Shown: positions 45,688 through 56,666 of the stretch, piece by piece | Layout of the letters: the number at the start of each line of letters is the position of its first letter | Position numbering within the stretch: position 1 is the stretch's first letter | Assembly: GCA_047967505.1 (NCBI GenBank) | Contig: CM106541.1 | Direction: 5' to 3' (one strand) | DNA length: 64,000 nucleotides | DNA from: Dipteris shenzhenensis | Lineage: Eukaryota; Polypodiophyta; Polypodiopsida; Gleicheniales | Notes under the pieces: model-generated | What the model saw: only the letters and a program-made list of their open reading frames with translations | Database searches by the model: none | Told to the model about the DNA's origin: nothing | Made by a program: the position numbers and the translations under genes

Positions 45688-47640
45688 CATGCACTTGAGA
45701 TCAGGAAGAGTCCTAGGAGATAACCATGAGCCTGAGGATAGTGCCTCAAATATGGTCTTGTTGACCTACACACCTAGCTCTACATCCTTAAAGTCAACAA
45801 GCTCAAAAAACAATGCTTATGCCATGCACAAACCACCACAAGGTGACATGTCTAGCTCAGAAACATCCTTGAGCCTGGATGAGGCATGGGAGAACCCTTC
45901 AATGTTAGAGCCTTAGTGGCTCTGAACTCTGGCTCTAATTATCCCCACTCTCCTAACTCATCTACATCATCTAGATTAAGGAAACCTTTTCCAATTTTAT
46001 GGGTAGGCTTGGACTGACAGAACCAATAGACATGCTAAGCCCATTTGCTATGGGGAGAATGGGTGGTGCTAGTGGAACCTCATGTGTTCGCCCAACCATC
46101 GATGCCAGTGGCAATTAGAAAACCAAGTCCCATTGTATCTATTGGCAATCAATCACCACCACATCCATTCTTTAATGAAGTCCATCATATAGGGGTGAAT
46201 TTGACACTAGGCTTCCCCAAGAGTTTCAAATTCTAGAACAAAGTAGACAATGGAGTGGTCCAAAAGGTCCACAAATAAGAGCCCCCACATAAGAAGTCCC
46301 ATCGTTTCCTACCTGGCCACAGAACATGGGAGGTATGTCATACCCGACGACCACCCCTTATAGGCATAACCCTGGGGTGAGCATGCCACTCCCAAGAACA
46401 CCTCCAACTCCTGTTAGGCCCAATCAAACCCCAAGTCACAATGCAAATACCTAGTGGGTCAGAGTCCTCTAATCATACATTTGTACAACAATCAAATACA
46501 TGGAACCCTCCACCAAGGCTACCAATGTATAGAGTAGATGTCTCCATATCCTCAAGTTCCGCCCGCTCCACAAACAATACTTACTTATATGATGAGGCAA
46601 TGAGGATCCTAGTGCAAGCAATAGGAAGGAGGGCCATGCCTCCAATATTTATAGTGGGGAGAGACCAAAATCCTTCTAGAAGTAAGATCTCTGAGTCACT
46701 ACACCAAGTTCTTAGGGGAAGGAGACCCGGTCTGCCATGTTGAGCATTTTGAATAGATTTGTGCAACATTTGGTGATATAAGGGATCTAGAAAAGGTCAA
46801 TGCTTTTGGCCTAAGCCTTAATGTCAAAGCTGCACAATGGTTTATAGCACTAAATCCATAAGAGAAAATTGATTGGGACACGTTGCAAAATTCCTCCATA
46901 ATGGGATTTGCCCCTAGTGAACCCAAGTGGAGTCCAATCAACCAACTCTATGAGGTCAATAAAAAAGAGACCGGATCTCTTCAAGAGTATACTGCTAGAA
47001 TCAAACACTTGAACTCTCGTTATGAATCTCATGAGAGAATGAGTGATACAGAACTATTGCCATGCTTCCTCATAGGTTTGTGGGACTGTAAGCTTCATGA
47101 CCATCTTTTTACCATGAATACCACATCATTTGAGTTGTGTAACAAGACTGCTATTTGCTTAGATGACAAGATAAAAGAAAAGGCCCAAGGAGGGAAGACC
47201 ACATGTGCCTCCTCATAAGTATACTAGACCTTGAAGGCTACTACAAGTGAAGTAAAGGAGATAACCTTGCCCAACACAAAGGGTGTGAATATGGAGGGAC
47301 TTGCTACTAATTTATTAATTAAGGTAAGCTAGCAATTGCAGGGAAGGATGGCCAAGGAAGCCCCTAATAATCTCGCAAGGCCAACACTCTATTGTGCCCA
47401 TTATGCATGATGGTGGAATCATGAGACATCACAATGTCAATATCCTAAGATCATTCCCCAACCGATGTACCAGCAAAGGCCACCTCTTACTTTACCTACA
47501 CCAAACCCATCCAACCAAGGACAATTAGCAATATAAGGGGCTACTCCTGCCATTCCATGGCAATTTAGGGCTCAAAATCTCTCGTTACCACTATGACACC
47601 TATATTGGGACCTCAACCACCTCCCCCACTGTTTGCTCTA
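45688..47640 (+). pseudogene. Ty3/gypsy gag remnant
   Basis: It starts MHLRSGRVLGDNHEPEDSAS. A capsid-like part at 46883-47218 reads INQLYEVNKKETGSLQEYTA and MSDTELLPCFLIGLWDCKLH, followed by stops and a probable degenerate CCHC (YCAHYAWWNHETSQCQYP) near 47395. No pol follows before the LTR of the opposite-strand gypsy. Old and inactive. Confidence 0.6.
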
Positions 47641-47879
47641 TCCCACGGCTTTCATAGGAAGAGCAAGGTAATCTCAGTATGCAGGGTTCCGAGGCTTTTT
47701 GTCACCTACAGATATATCGGGGTTGTCGTTTGTAGTATACGTGTAGCTTAGGACCTCGAGTCATATTCTAGTGAGAGACGTAGGCTTAAGTGTGGTAAGC
47801 AAACATAGTGCATGCATGTGTAAAAGGAACATGTATCATCATGGTTGAGGTAATGAAGGCTTTCGCCTTCATTGGACGT

Positions 47880-48040
47880 TGCAAGGTTTAGGAGGAGTTT
47901 AAGGGTTAGAAGGAGGTTCCAGAGTTTAGAAGGAGGTTCCAAGGTTTAAAAGGAGGTTCAAGGGTTTGAAGGAGAATCCAAGGTTTAGAGAGAGGTTCTA
48001 GAGTTTAGAAGAGGTTCGAGGGTTAGAAAGAGCATCCAAG
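47880..48040. repeat. Loose tandem repeat, GGTTTAGAAGGAGGTTCCAA-type units
   Basis: Five to six imperfect units of roughly 26 bp. Confidence 0.8.
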
Positions 48041-48164
48041 GTTCAAGGTAAAGTACATGGTGGAGAACTCATCTCCCTCGTAGATCATGGAGGTTAAGGG
48101 TTGAGGAACTAAGGGTTTAGGGGGAGTATAGGAGTGGGAGAGGAAAAAGGTGTAAGAGCATGGG

Positions 48165-48315
48165 GGGAAAGAAGAGAGAGGAGGGAGGAGGAGGAGGAGG
48201 GAGGAGGAGGGAGGAGGAGAGGGAGGAGGAGAGGGAGAGGAGGAGGAGAAGGGAGGAGGAGGAGGGAGAGGAGGAGGAGAAGGGAGGAGGAGGAGGGAGG
48301 AGGAGAGGGAGAGGA
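48165..48315. repeat. (GGA)n/(GAGGA)n purine tract
   Basis: About 150 bp of almost pure G and A on the plus strand; overlapping Arg/Glu/Gly and Pro/Ser frames are by-products. Confidence 0.95.
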
Positions 48316-48539
48316 TGGGTTGCAAGGTTGGAGGAGAGGGGGGGAGGAGTTGTAAGGTTAGGACATGCTTTTGGATATGGAGTGCAAGGAAGCATGGACA
48401 CTTGAGACAATTGCTTGGAATACGAAAGTAGAACTCAACACAATGCCCCAAAGAGTGTGGACTTCATTCCATTATGGGGTATTTATACAAGTTGAACAGC
48501 TTCTCTCTCTGCATGTAGGAATTGTAAGAAATTCTCTCT

Positions 48540-48810
48540 CTAGATTTAGAACTTGCATATAGAAGTTGCATGTAGGAGTTGCAAGTTGCATGTAGAACTC
48601 ACATGTTGCATGTTGCATGTAGAACTCACATGTTGCATGTAGAACTCACATGTAGAACATGCATGTAGGAATCACATGTAGAACATGCATGTAGGAATCG
48701 CATGTAGGACTTGCATGTAGGAGTTGCAAGTAGGACTTGCATGTAGGACTTGCACGTAGAACTTGCATGTAGGAGTTGTAAGTGGAACTCGCATGTAGAA
48801 CTTGCATGTC
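48540..48810. repeat. 13 bp minisatellite, CTACATGCAAGTC-type, in LTR U3
   Basis: About 20 degenerate 13 bp units (on the minus strand CTACATGCAAGTC, CTACTTGCAACTC, CTACATGTGATTC). They lie upstream of the TATA box in LTR sense. Matching array at 63770-64000 in inverted orientation. Confidence 0.9.
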
Positions 48811-48995
48811 GAATTTCTAAGAGGTATTATTTCTAGCCTTATGCAAGTACAAGTGGAGCTTTGCCCCTACTCTACACACACATTTTGTTCTACCTAAGTC
48901 CATGTTGGCGCAGATACAACACACTCCCGGATCCATTTTATTACCCGTCCTCAGGTTATGGCTTATTGCAAGCACGTAGCTGGATTGCCATGCCT

Positions 48996-49755
48996 TTAGT
49001 CCACTGGCTGTGGAACTTGTGTCAATGCGAGTCGATCCTGCTGTAAAGCCTTGGCACCATACAATTTTTGCTCAGTTTCCAGGTAGCCTATATCCAATAT
49101 TTGTTCGAACAGAGATAGGTGGCGTGCTTCTAAGAAGATCACTCTTTGATAGAGTCGGCTTATAATTTGAGCATCGACCCGTTCATTGGGATTGAAACTG
49201 CGTCGAGGCAAATGGGTATTGAGGTAACATGGGACCTCTAGAATGAATTCCAATGTTTTGCAGAAGATAACACTTAGGCGAAGGAAGCGATCAATGTTGC
49301 CGTGCATTATTTGCTCATGCTGCTAAAGTGCTCAGACCATTGTGCCTTGGATATTCCATTCTACACCAGAGTATGGTTTGATCATTAGCCAATTAATGGT
49401 GCGATCTTCATCCAAAGTGTGTATATTGGCTTTTTTTACATCGTGGATTTGCATAGAACTTGGGATGGGTTCTGAGACATGGAGGTGCACGTAGGTACTC
49501 TTTCAAGAAGATTACATCAAAGAGCTTGGGACGGCACCAATTAGGTTGTGGATCCAACTTGCTTATCCAACCTTCACTAATTTGACGCTGACGAAGGTTG
49601 GTAGGAAAGTTGTCCAAGGTCTTTCCCATATCTTCATTTTTGTTGGAGATGGCTTGCCTGTTGAAGTAGTAGCACTTTAGTTGGCTCCCATTTGTTGTTG
49701 TGTTGAATTGGACTCCATCCAATGTTTCTAGTAGCACAGCTCCGATGGGATTCAT
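48996..49755 (-). pseudogene. Gypsy-2 extra ORF between integrase and 3' LTR
   Basis: Sense-strand coding continues for about 250 codons after the integrase end. It reads MNPIGAVLLETLDGVQFN, GWISKLDPQPNWCRPKLFDV, TINWLMIKPYSGVEWNIQGT, two stops, then MHGNIDRFLRLSVIF, NPNERVDAQIISRLYQ and EARHLSLFEQILDIG, ending at 48996. The protein is rich in Trp, Leu and Arg and has no signal peptide or obvious membrane segment. Tat/Athila-type gypsy elements often carry such an additional ORF of unknown function; I do not recognise a domain. The first 20 residues may still be part of the pol C-terminus. Confidence 0.55.
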
Positions 49756-49764
49756 CTTTCTTAC

Positions 49765-50467
49765 TCAGTAGGGTCCTTGACCTAGATACTTCATTTTCCC
49801 CTTGTGTACTTTGGCATTGTATAACAAGACCAAGTCACCTTCCTTGATGTCTTTAGCTTTAAGATTTTTGTCAAACCATGCCTTTCTTCTATGTTTTTCT
49901 ATTGTCATGGCATGGTAGGCGACTAGTCTTGTCTCTGTATACTTCTCCAACTGATAGAGTCATTCTTTCAAGGATTCATGGTCTCCCATGCATTCCTGTA
50001 CTGCTATACGTAGGATTGGTATTACAAATTCTAGTGGGACCACAACTTCAAGGCCGTACACCAATTGAAAAGGCGTGTTCCTTGTACTAACCTTGAGTGT
50101 GGTTCTGTATGCCCATAAGTTTGCATTTAGTTTCTCTGCCCAATCAAAACACTGTGGTTCTACTACCTTGGTGAGGATAATGCATAATATTTTGTTGGTG
50201 GATTCGTCCTATCCATTCCCTTGGGGGTAGTAGGGTGTGCTTTTTCTATGGATTACCATAAAGTTAGACAAGAGTTCTTAGATTACCTCATTGACAAAAT
50301 GTGTGCCTCTATCCGACACAATTTCAACGGGGCATCCGAATCGGGTGATCACATTTTCGTATAAGAATCTTGCTATGCTTCTGGCATCTGCCTTTCCGAC
50401 TGCTTTAGCTTCAACCCATTTTCTAAAGTAATCAATGACCACAATGATGTAGTGTGCCTGTGTTCCC
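49765..50467 (-). pseudogene. Gypsy-2 integrase core and C-terminus
   Basis: Directly behind the TSD of copia-3 the minus strand reads HYIIVVIDYFRKWVEAKAVG, then EIVSDRGTHFVNEVI, stop, YYPQGNG, stop, WAYRTTLKVSTRNTPFQLVY and LLYNAKVHKGKMKYLGQGPY. These are the DDE core and the C-terminal domain of a gypsy integrase. At least three stops. The first catalytic Asp (MDYVGPI block) lies on the other side of copia-3. Confidence 0.88.
50463..50467. repeat. TSD TTCCC of copia-3, left
   Basis: TTCCC before the LTR; repeated at 56315-56319 after the other LTR. Confidence 0.92.
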
Positions 50468-50650
50468 TGAGAGTGCTCTCAACGGAAGCAAGAACGGAAG
50501 AAGGAGAGAGAGAGGGAGAGAGAGAGACAGAGAGCCACACAAGTTTTGGTGGGTGCAGAACCACCCTAATCTTCTTTTTCATTCATTTATACATGTGTTT
50601 GAGTATTGTACATGACTGGGGTAAAGGCACAGTGACCTTTAACCCCCACA
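50468..50650 (-). repeat. Copia-3 3' LTR, 183 bp
   Basis: On the minus strand TGTGGGGGTTAAAGG to GAGAGCACTCTCA. Contains a GA/CT-rich stretch at 50495-50530. The polypurine tract AAGTGGGAGGT adjoins at 50651-50662. Confidence 0.95.
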
Positions 50651-50703
50651 ACCTCCCACTTAAAGGACAATGTGCCTTTAAGGGAGAACAACCAGTGAGC
50701 ATA

Positions 50704-53700
50704 CTATCCAATGCCCATCAATACACGACAATACTCAAACTGCTGACTAGGTAGACTCTTCGTCAGCATATCTGCAGGGTTATCATCTATATGAACCTTG
50801 ACAAGCTCTATGCGCTTGTCCTCAAGTACCTCCCTCATGAAATGGTACCTGACCTCAATGTGTTTGGTCTTTGCATGAAAGACCGGATTCCGTGCTAGCT
50901 GAATAGCACTCATGGAATCACTATGCAATGTCGGTACACCTGTATGAATCCCCAAATCACTTTTGTGTGCAAGACATCCACGACACTGCACCACCTGCAA
51001 AGGTGAACACAACCAGAAGTGGATCTCCTACTATCCACATGCCCTACATAGTCTGAATCTGTGTACCCAAGTACATGCATGTCTCCTCTACCAAAGCAGA
51101 TGCACATCTCCTTGGTACCCTTCATGTACCTCATGATGCACTTATTAACTACCTCCCAATGCCTCTTTCCTAGATTAGCCATATACCGGCTAACAACTCC
51201 CACTGCAAATGCAATGTCTGGTCTAGTAGCTATCATAGCATACATAAGACTCCCAACTGCTGATGCATAAGGAACCTTGGCCATCATGGCCCTTTCCTCA
51301 TCTGATTTGGGACTATCTGTATGACTCAATTTCACATATGGAGGCAATGGAGTACTCACTGCCTTCCCCCCCTCCATATTGAAACGTTGCAATACTTTTG
51401 TAACATACTCTTTTTGTGAAAGCCAAAGGAGTTTCCTACTCCGATCACACGTGATGCGCATACCAAGAATATGACTTGCAAATCCCAAATCCTTCATATC
51501 AAAGGCCTCATGCAACTTGGCCTTTAATGCATCTAGCTCATAAGTATTCTTGCTAGCCAATAGCATATCATCCACATATAGTGCCAAGATTATTAGGCTA
51601 TTATCCTAAGCCCTTTTAGTGTAGAGGCAGTGATCAATTTCACTCCTAAAACCCTAGGACCGAATGAAAGCATCAAAATTCTGATACCATTCTCTAGGCG
51701 CTTGCTTAAGACCATAGAGACTCTTCTTCAGCTTGCAAACTAAATGCTCTTTGCCCTTTTCTTCAAAGCCTTCCGGCTGCACCATGTAAATTTCCTCATG
51801 CAAATCCTCATGCAAGAATGCTGTCTTGACATCCATCTGCATAAGCTCCATATCCTCTGATGCCACTAGTCCAAGCATACATCTAAGTGTGGTCATCTTC
51901 ACAACCAGAGAGAATATCTCATCAAAGTCCACACCCTTCTCTTGCTTGAACCCTTTAGCGACCAAACGGGCCTTGTACCTAGGCACATCATCACCTGTGA
52001 CCTTCATCTTGTAGACCCATTTACATGGCAGTGCTTTCTTTCCATGTGGCAAAGAAACCAAGTCCCAAGTCTTATTCTTCATAAGTGAACTCATCTCTGA
52101 CTGCATAGCATACTCCCACTTGTGTTGATCCTCATGCATCATAGCCTCTCTGTAGCAAGAAGGCTCCCTGCAATCAGTAAGCATCACATAGTCTACCCCT
52201 GGAACAAACTTATGAGGCGGTCTAGACACTATAGATGATCTTCTCAAGGGCATTTCAGCTTGCTGTCCCACCTCCATATCAGCCACATTTGGCTCATCAT
52301 TTCCACCAATAGATGATCCATCATCTACTCTTGATTGTATACCTGTGGGAGTACTTGGTGGTACCATTTCTTGCACATTTGGTGCATGGACAGCTTGCTG
52401 TCTATCAACATATGCAGGTGGATTCACATCTTGGAAAGTGATTCTCCTCATTTCCACATCCCTCATCAGTGCCTTATGCATCTTCTTCTCATTGAAGACC
52501 ACATCATGGCTGCGTATGATCTTCTTTGCTTCTGGATCCCAGAGACGATAGCCCATCTCTCCACTTTCACCATAACCCAAAAAGATGCATTTCCTAGACT
52601 TAGGATCTAGCTTCTTTCGAAGCTCTTTTGGCACATGTGCATATGCCTTACACCCAAATATACGTAAGTGAGAGTAAGATGGCTTCTTGCCACTCCATGC
52701 CTCTTCAGGAATACCACCATCCAAACTCTTACTAGGTGATCTATTGATCACATGCACTACAGTCTTCATTGCCTCAGCCCAAAAACCACTAGAAAGACTT
52801 GCATTGGAAAGCATGCATTGCAACCTTTCTTGAATGGTACGGTTCATCTTTTCTGCAACTGGATTTTGCTGTGGAGTATGAGGGGATGTGAGCTCCTCTT
52901 AATCCCACATGTATCACAGAAATGTTAAAAGTCATGAGAGAGATACTCTCCACCATTGTCAGTCTGTAGGCATTTAAGCGTTCTACCTGACTGATTCTCA
53001 ACCAAGGCCAGCCATTTCTGAAATACCTAGAACACATCACTCTTCCGAGCTATAGCATAAGCCCACACTTTCCTAGTTACATCATCAATGAATGTCACAT
53101 AGTATTCAGCCCCACCTAATGACCGTGTAGGCATGGGACCACATACATCTGAATGCACCAAATCAAGCTTTTCAAACTCTTTCTTCCCCCTTCTTTTATG
53201 GGTTGATTTAGTCTGCTTCCCATAGAGACAGTGCTCACAAAATTCAAAATCAGAGAAACTCAAATGCGGTACATAACCCAAATGGCATAAGATTTTCATT
53301 CCATTCTGGCTCATGTGCCCCAACCTGCAATGCCACAAAGAAGTGCTTGGCTGCTCGGTTATTGCAACAACATGATCAAATACCCCTGATACATGTAAGG
53401 GATACAAAGTCCCACACTTGGCACCCTTGGCCAAAAGCATAGAGCCCTTCTGAATTTTCCAACTCTGAAAGCCAAAAGTGGTGTGAAAACCAGCATCATC
53501 TAGCTGACCCACTGAAATAAGACTCTTGGTCAGCTTAGGCACATGTCTCACATGTTTCAAAACAAATGCAGACCCATTTGCAAAAGAAAACTTTATGTCA
53601 CCTGCTCCCACTATGTCACATGCATAGTCATTTCCAAGATGCACACAACCTGTCTTTCCACACTGTCATAAGTGGAGAACCATTCCCTATGGGGAGTAAC

Positions 53701-54674
53701 ATGGAATGAAGCACCAGAATCCAAAATCCAATCCTGGGAATATGCATCATCTGAAGTGCTAAGCAAATTTGTAGATAAACTAGACATGATGAGAATGTCA
53801 TTGTCACTATCATGTGTGACTGCATTGATCCCCTCGATCTTCACTTTTTCTTTGTCCTCCCTTGGACTTTCCTTTTGATTTGCACCCCAATTTGCATTCT
53901 TTTTCTTATCCTTTTTCTGTCTTTTCAGCTTGTAGCAATCCTTTTTCATATGGCCCTTCTTGCCACAATGGTAACACTCAAAGTTCCGTGCCCTGGATTT
54001 GCTATGTGACTTCCCTCTTTCTTGGGACTTCCCCCTGAACTGTGATCTGCCCCTTTGCACATTTAAGGCTGCATCCTGCTTGTTGCCATCCATAGACTTC
54101 CGTCTAATCTCCTCGGCCAACAAGCTACCCATAACATCATCAAATTTCAGTACTCCACTAGGTGCAGAGTTACTGACAGCTGTACGGAAGGTATCCCATG
54201 AGGATGGCAATGAACATAAGAGAAATATTGCCTTAGTCTCCACATCAAAATTCATCTTCTGAGCCTGAAGCTAGCTGAAAATAATATTGAATTCATTCAA
54301 GTGAGAAGCAATGGAGACCCCTTCCTTCATCTGCAGCACAAACAACTTCTTCATGAGGTAAACTTTATTAGAGGCAGTTTCCTTCTCATAAGTGGCACAT
54401 AGTTCTTCCACAAATCTTCCATGGTCTGCTCATTTACTACTGTGAAATAAACTGACTCTGCAAGATGAAGTCTAATAGTAGACTTTGCTAATGCATCCAA
54501 CTCATTGCAATCATCCTCAGACATATTTGCAGGCTTAGCTTCAATCCCTGCCAGTTTAATCTGCTTCTTTTGAATAAGCACATCCCTTATTTGTTCTTTC
54601 CACAAAGAAAAGTTTGTCCCATCAAACTTTTTAATGCTGAAAAACTCCTTTTCAGACATGGAAGAGGATGCCAT
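50704..54674 (-). pseudogene. Copia-3 gag-pol polyprotein, broken
   Basis: Gag starts at the ATG at 54674 (MASSSMSEKEFFSIKKFDG). CCHC CYHCGKKGHMKKDC is near 53960; protease WILDSGASFHV near 53720; GAG-preintegrase SLWHCRLGHMSQNGM; integrase with [19 protein letters not shown] and FWAEAMKTVVHVINR; RT with MDVKTAFLHEDL and YVDD at 51567-51578; RNase H start TDSDYVGHVDSRRSTSG; end at TLHSDSMSAIQLARNPVFH and VLEDKRIELVKVH. Breaks: frameshifts near 54360, 53640, 52860, 51655 and 51600, several stops, and a deletion of roughly 45 codons in RNase H near 51010 that removes the ALSTTEAEY block. The stretch 52847-51654 is one open frame of 397 codons. Confidence 0.94.
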
Positions 54675-56132
54675 GATGCAAATGAAACAAAATCCCAAAC
54701 GCTAGTGCCTATAAGAGAGAATCACACCAAATACTAGGTGCACCCAAATGTGTATGCCACAATAGACTGAAATATCACCAAAACTCAAAAGCTCAAAGCA
54801 TCAAAAGATGCATCTGACTCATGTGCATATACTATGCATCCATATGAGCAAATCTGGCCCAAAAGAAAATGCCAACTGCAATGGCAATCCAAAATGCCAA
54901 TAAGTGCCAAACGACTCAAGCATAAACACCGTCCATTGGCATATGCATCAATAATATCTCATCCAAGAGAGCATAGCACTATCAGTGCATCACCTGCAAT
55001 GTGTCAAAGCTGTCCCTCAGCATAAAATAGCATCCATGTGCAAAGCGTCCATAAAAAATAGCATCCCACAAGGCAATTTGGGCCTATTAGCGCATCCAAT
55101 AAGGACTGCAATGCATCCAAATGGCCTATAAATCATCCACTGCAACCCAATGCACACCACGAATGAGTGCACATTGCTCAAACTGCAACCAGAGTGATTT
55201 GCATAAGGTATGCTCAAGAAATCATGGTCCCACGGTAATGACCGCTACTGAAAATAGAACCTGAGATGCCTCAAAACATGGGTGCCATTGCATAATCGGA
55301 CTCAGCAAGAAAATTTGCAAATATCTCTCTTCTGCTGGAACTCCGAAATCCCAACCGATGAGTGAGAAATGGGAGTCAACACTTATCCACTACCACGTGG
55401 CATAAGTCTAAGGTTTCAAAACCTTAGAATGAAAAATGCATAACAGAGAGATGAAATCAAATATACAGAGATCTATAACTCTGAAAATCCTCCAACGAAT
55501 CATGCAAGAACTGATAGGTAGGGGTGCTTGGGCATCCGAAACGCAATGGGATAGACGGTTTTGGAAACCGTGGTCTCAATCACTGGGTCCAACACACGGG
55601 CTGAAAAACGTTTTTGGAAACATAGCTGTTTGTAAACTCCACTGGAGTGCGAATGATGAGCAACATAGAAGTTTTAGGACCTCTTGAGTCCATTGGAACT
55701 GACAGATGTGCAAATGGTTGCTCCAAACTTGAGTTCCAACACCCGGGCAAAAAACGCAGAAACTAATACAGTGAGTCAGAAATCCAATGAAATGATCCCA
55801 GATTCAAGAATGAAGGTGTTTCCAAGCTCCTGAAGTGAAGTGGACACCAAAATCTCTCTGATACCAGTTGAGAGTACTCTCAACGAAAGCAAGAACGGAA
55901 CAGGGAAAGCTCAAAAAATGACTTTTTCTTTGAAAACACTTAACAGGCTCTCAAAACCACTTTGCAAAACCAAAGTAACTTTTCCAAAGGTTCCTCCAAG
56001 GTCTCTACACACTCGGATGCAAGTAAAGTCACCCACAAAGCTTCCCACAGAGCTTCTCCTTCCTCCCACAGAGCTGCTGAGCTTCAAGCATTCACGCACG
56101 CTCAGCTAGATCACCCGGGCTCTGATACTAGT
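54675..56132 (-). other. Copia-3 leader, with a second LTR-end/PBS copy inside
   Basis: About 1.46 kb of untranslated sequence. The primer site TAGTATCAGAGC is at 56119-56132. At 55857-55902 a second junction occurs: LTR-end-like TTCCGTTCTTGCTTTCG, the palindrome GTTGAGAGTACTCTCAAC, and CTGGTATCAGAG. The remainder shows no ORF of note. Confidence 0.75.
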
Positions 56133-56314
56133 TGAGAGTGCTCTCAACGGAAGCAAGAACGGAAGAAGGAGAGAGAGAGGGAGAGAGAGAGACAGAGAGT
56201 CACACAAGTTTTGGTGGGTGCAGAACCACCCTAATCTTCTTTTTCATTCATTTATATATGTGTTTGAGTATTGTACATAGCGGGGCAAAGGCACAGTGAC
56301 CTTTAACCCCCACA
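56133..56314 (-). repeat. Copia-3 5' LTR, 182 bp
   Basis: Nearly identical to the LTR at 50468-50650; differs at about six positions, including a one-base gap near ACATAGCGGGG. Confidence 0.95.
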
Positions 56315-56319
56315 TTCCC

Positions 56320-56640
56320 TTTGCTGCTGCTAGATGGATGGGACCCACATAGTCCATCCCCCATTTTTCAAATGGTTCTTGTGCAACAATTGTTGCTAGG
56401 GGATTGAAGTGTTGGCCACAGGTAGCCTACGAGGAGGACTTTTCTTGCTATGGCTTCCCCTTGGAAGTGTCCTCCTGTGATGCCTTCATGGACTTCACTC
56501 AGGATTGGCATGATCTCATGAGGCATTACACATCTTCTTAATACTTGGTCCTTGCCCATCTTGTACAGTTGTCCTACAATAGTTGTCCTACAATGAGTTG
56601 ATAGGTTGTAGCCTTTAGAATTAGTTTTCTGGCATCTATT
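56320..56640 (-). pseudogene. Gypsy-2 integrase N-terminal part
   Basis: Reads VMPHEIMPILSEVHEGITGG and FQGEAIARKVLLVGYLWPTL (the HHCC-type finger region), then AQEPFEKWGMDYVGPIHLAA and AKG before the TSD. The GMDYVGPI block contains the first catalytic Asp. Confidence 0.85.
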
Positions 56641-56666
56641 GCTTTCCTTTTAGGGGGTGGTCTGCC

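Larger units (their letters stand above)
47650..48923 (-). repeat. 3' LTR of gypsy-2 (lower end approximate)
   Basis: On the minus strand it starts TGTGTTGTATCTGCGCCAAC at 48923. In order it contains a 13 bp minisatellite (48540-48810), TATAAATA (48480-48487), a TCC-rich tract (48165-48315) and a loose 26 bp repeat (47880-48040). A diverged copy of the first 330 bp lies in opposite orientation at 63662-64000. Confidence 0.65.
50468..56314 (-). mobile_element. Copia-3: full-length Ty1/copia element nested in gypsy-2 integrase
   Basis: LTRs of 183 and 182 bp, TSD TTCCC, primer site, polypurine tract and gag-pol on the minus strand. Rejoining the flanks gives a continuous gypsy integrase, which proves the nesting. 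Same subfamily as copia-1 by protein and by short LTRs. The LTRs differ at about six positions, so it is somewhat older than copia-1. Confidence 0.96.

Noticed and set aside
48023-48451. Pro/Ser/Leu-rich minus-strand and Arg/Glu/Gly-rich plus-strand frames
   Set aside because: Translations of a (GGA)n tract without stops; no gene.
48540-48810. Periodic array considered as CRISPR
   Set aside because: 13 bp degenerate units without spacers, in a eukaryotic LTR.
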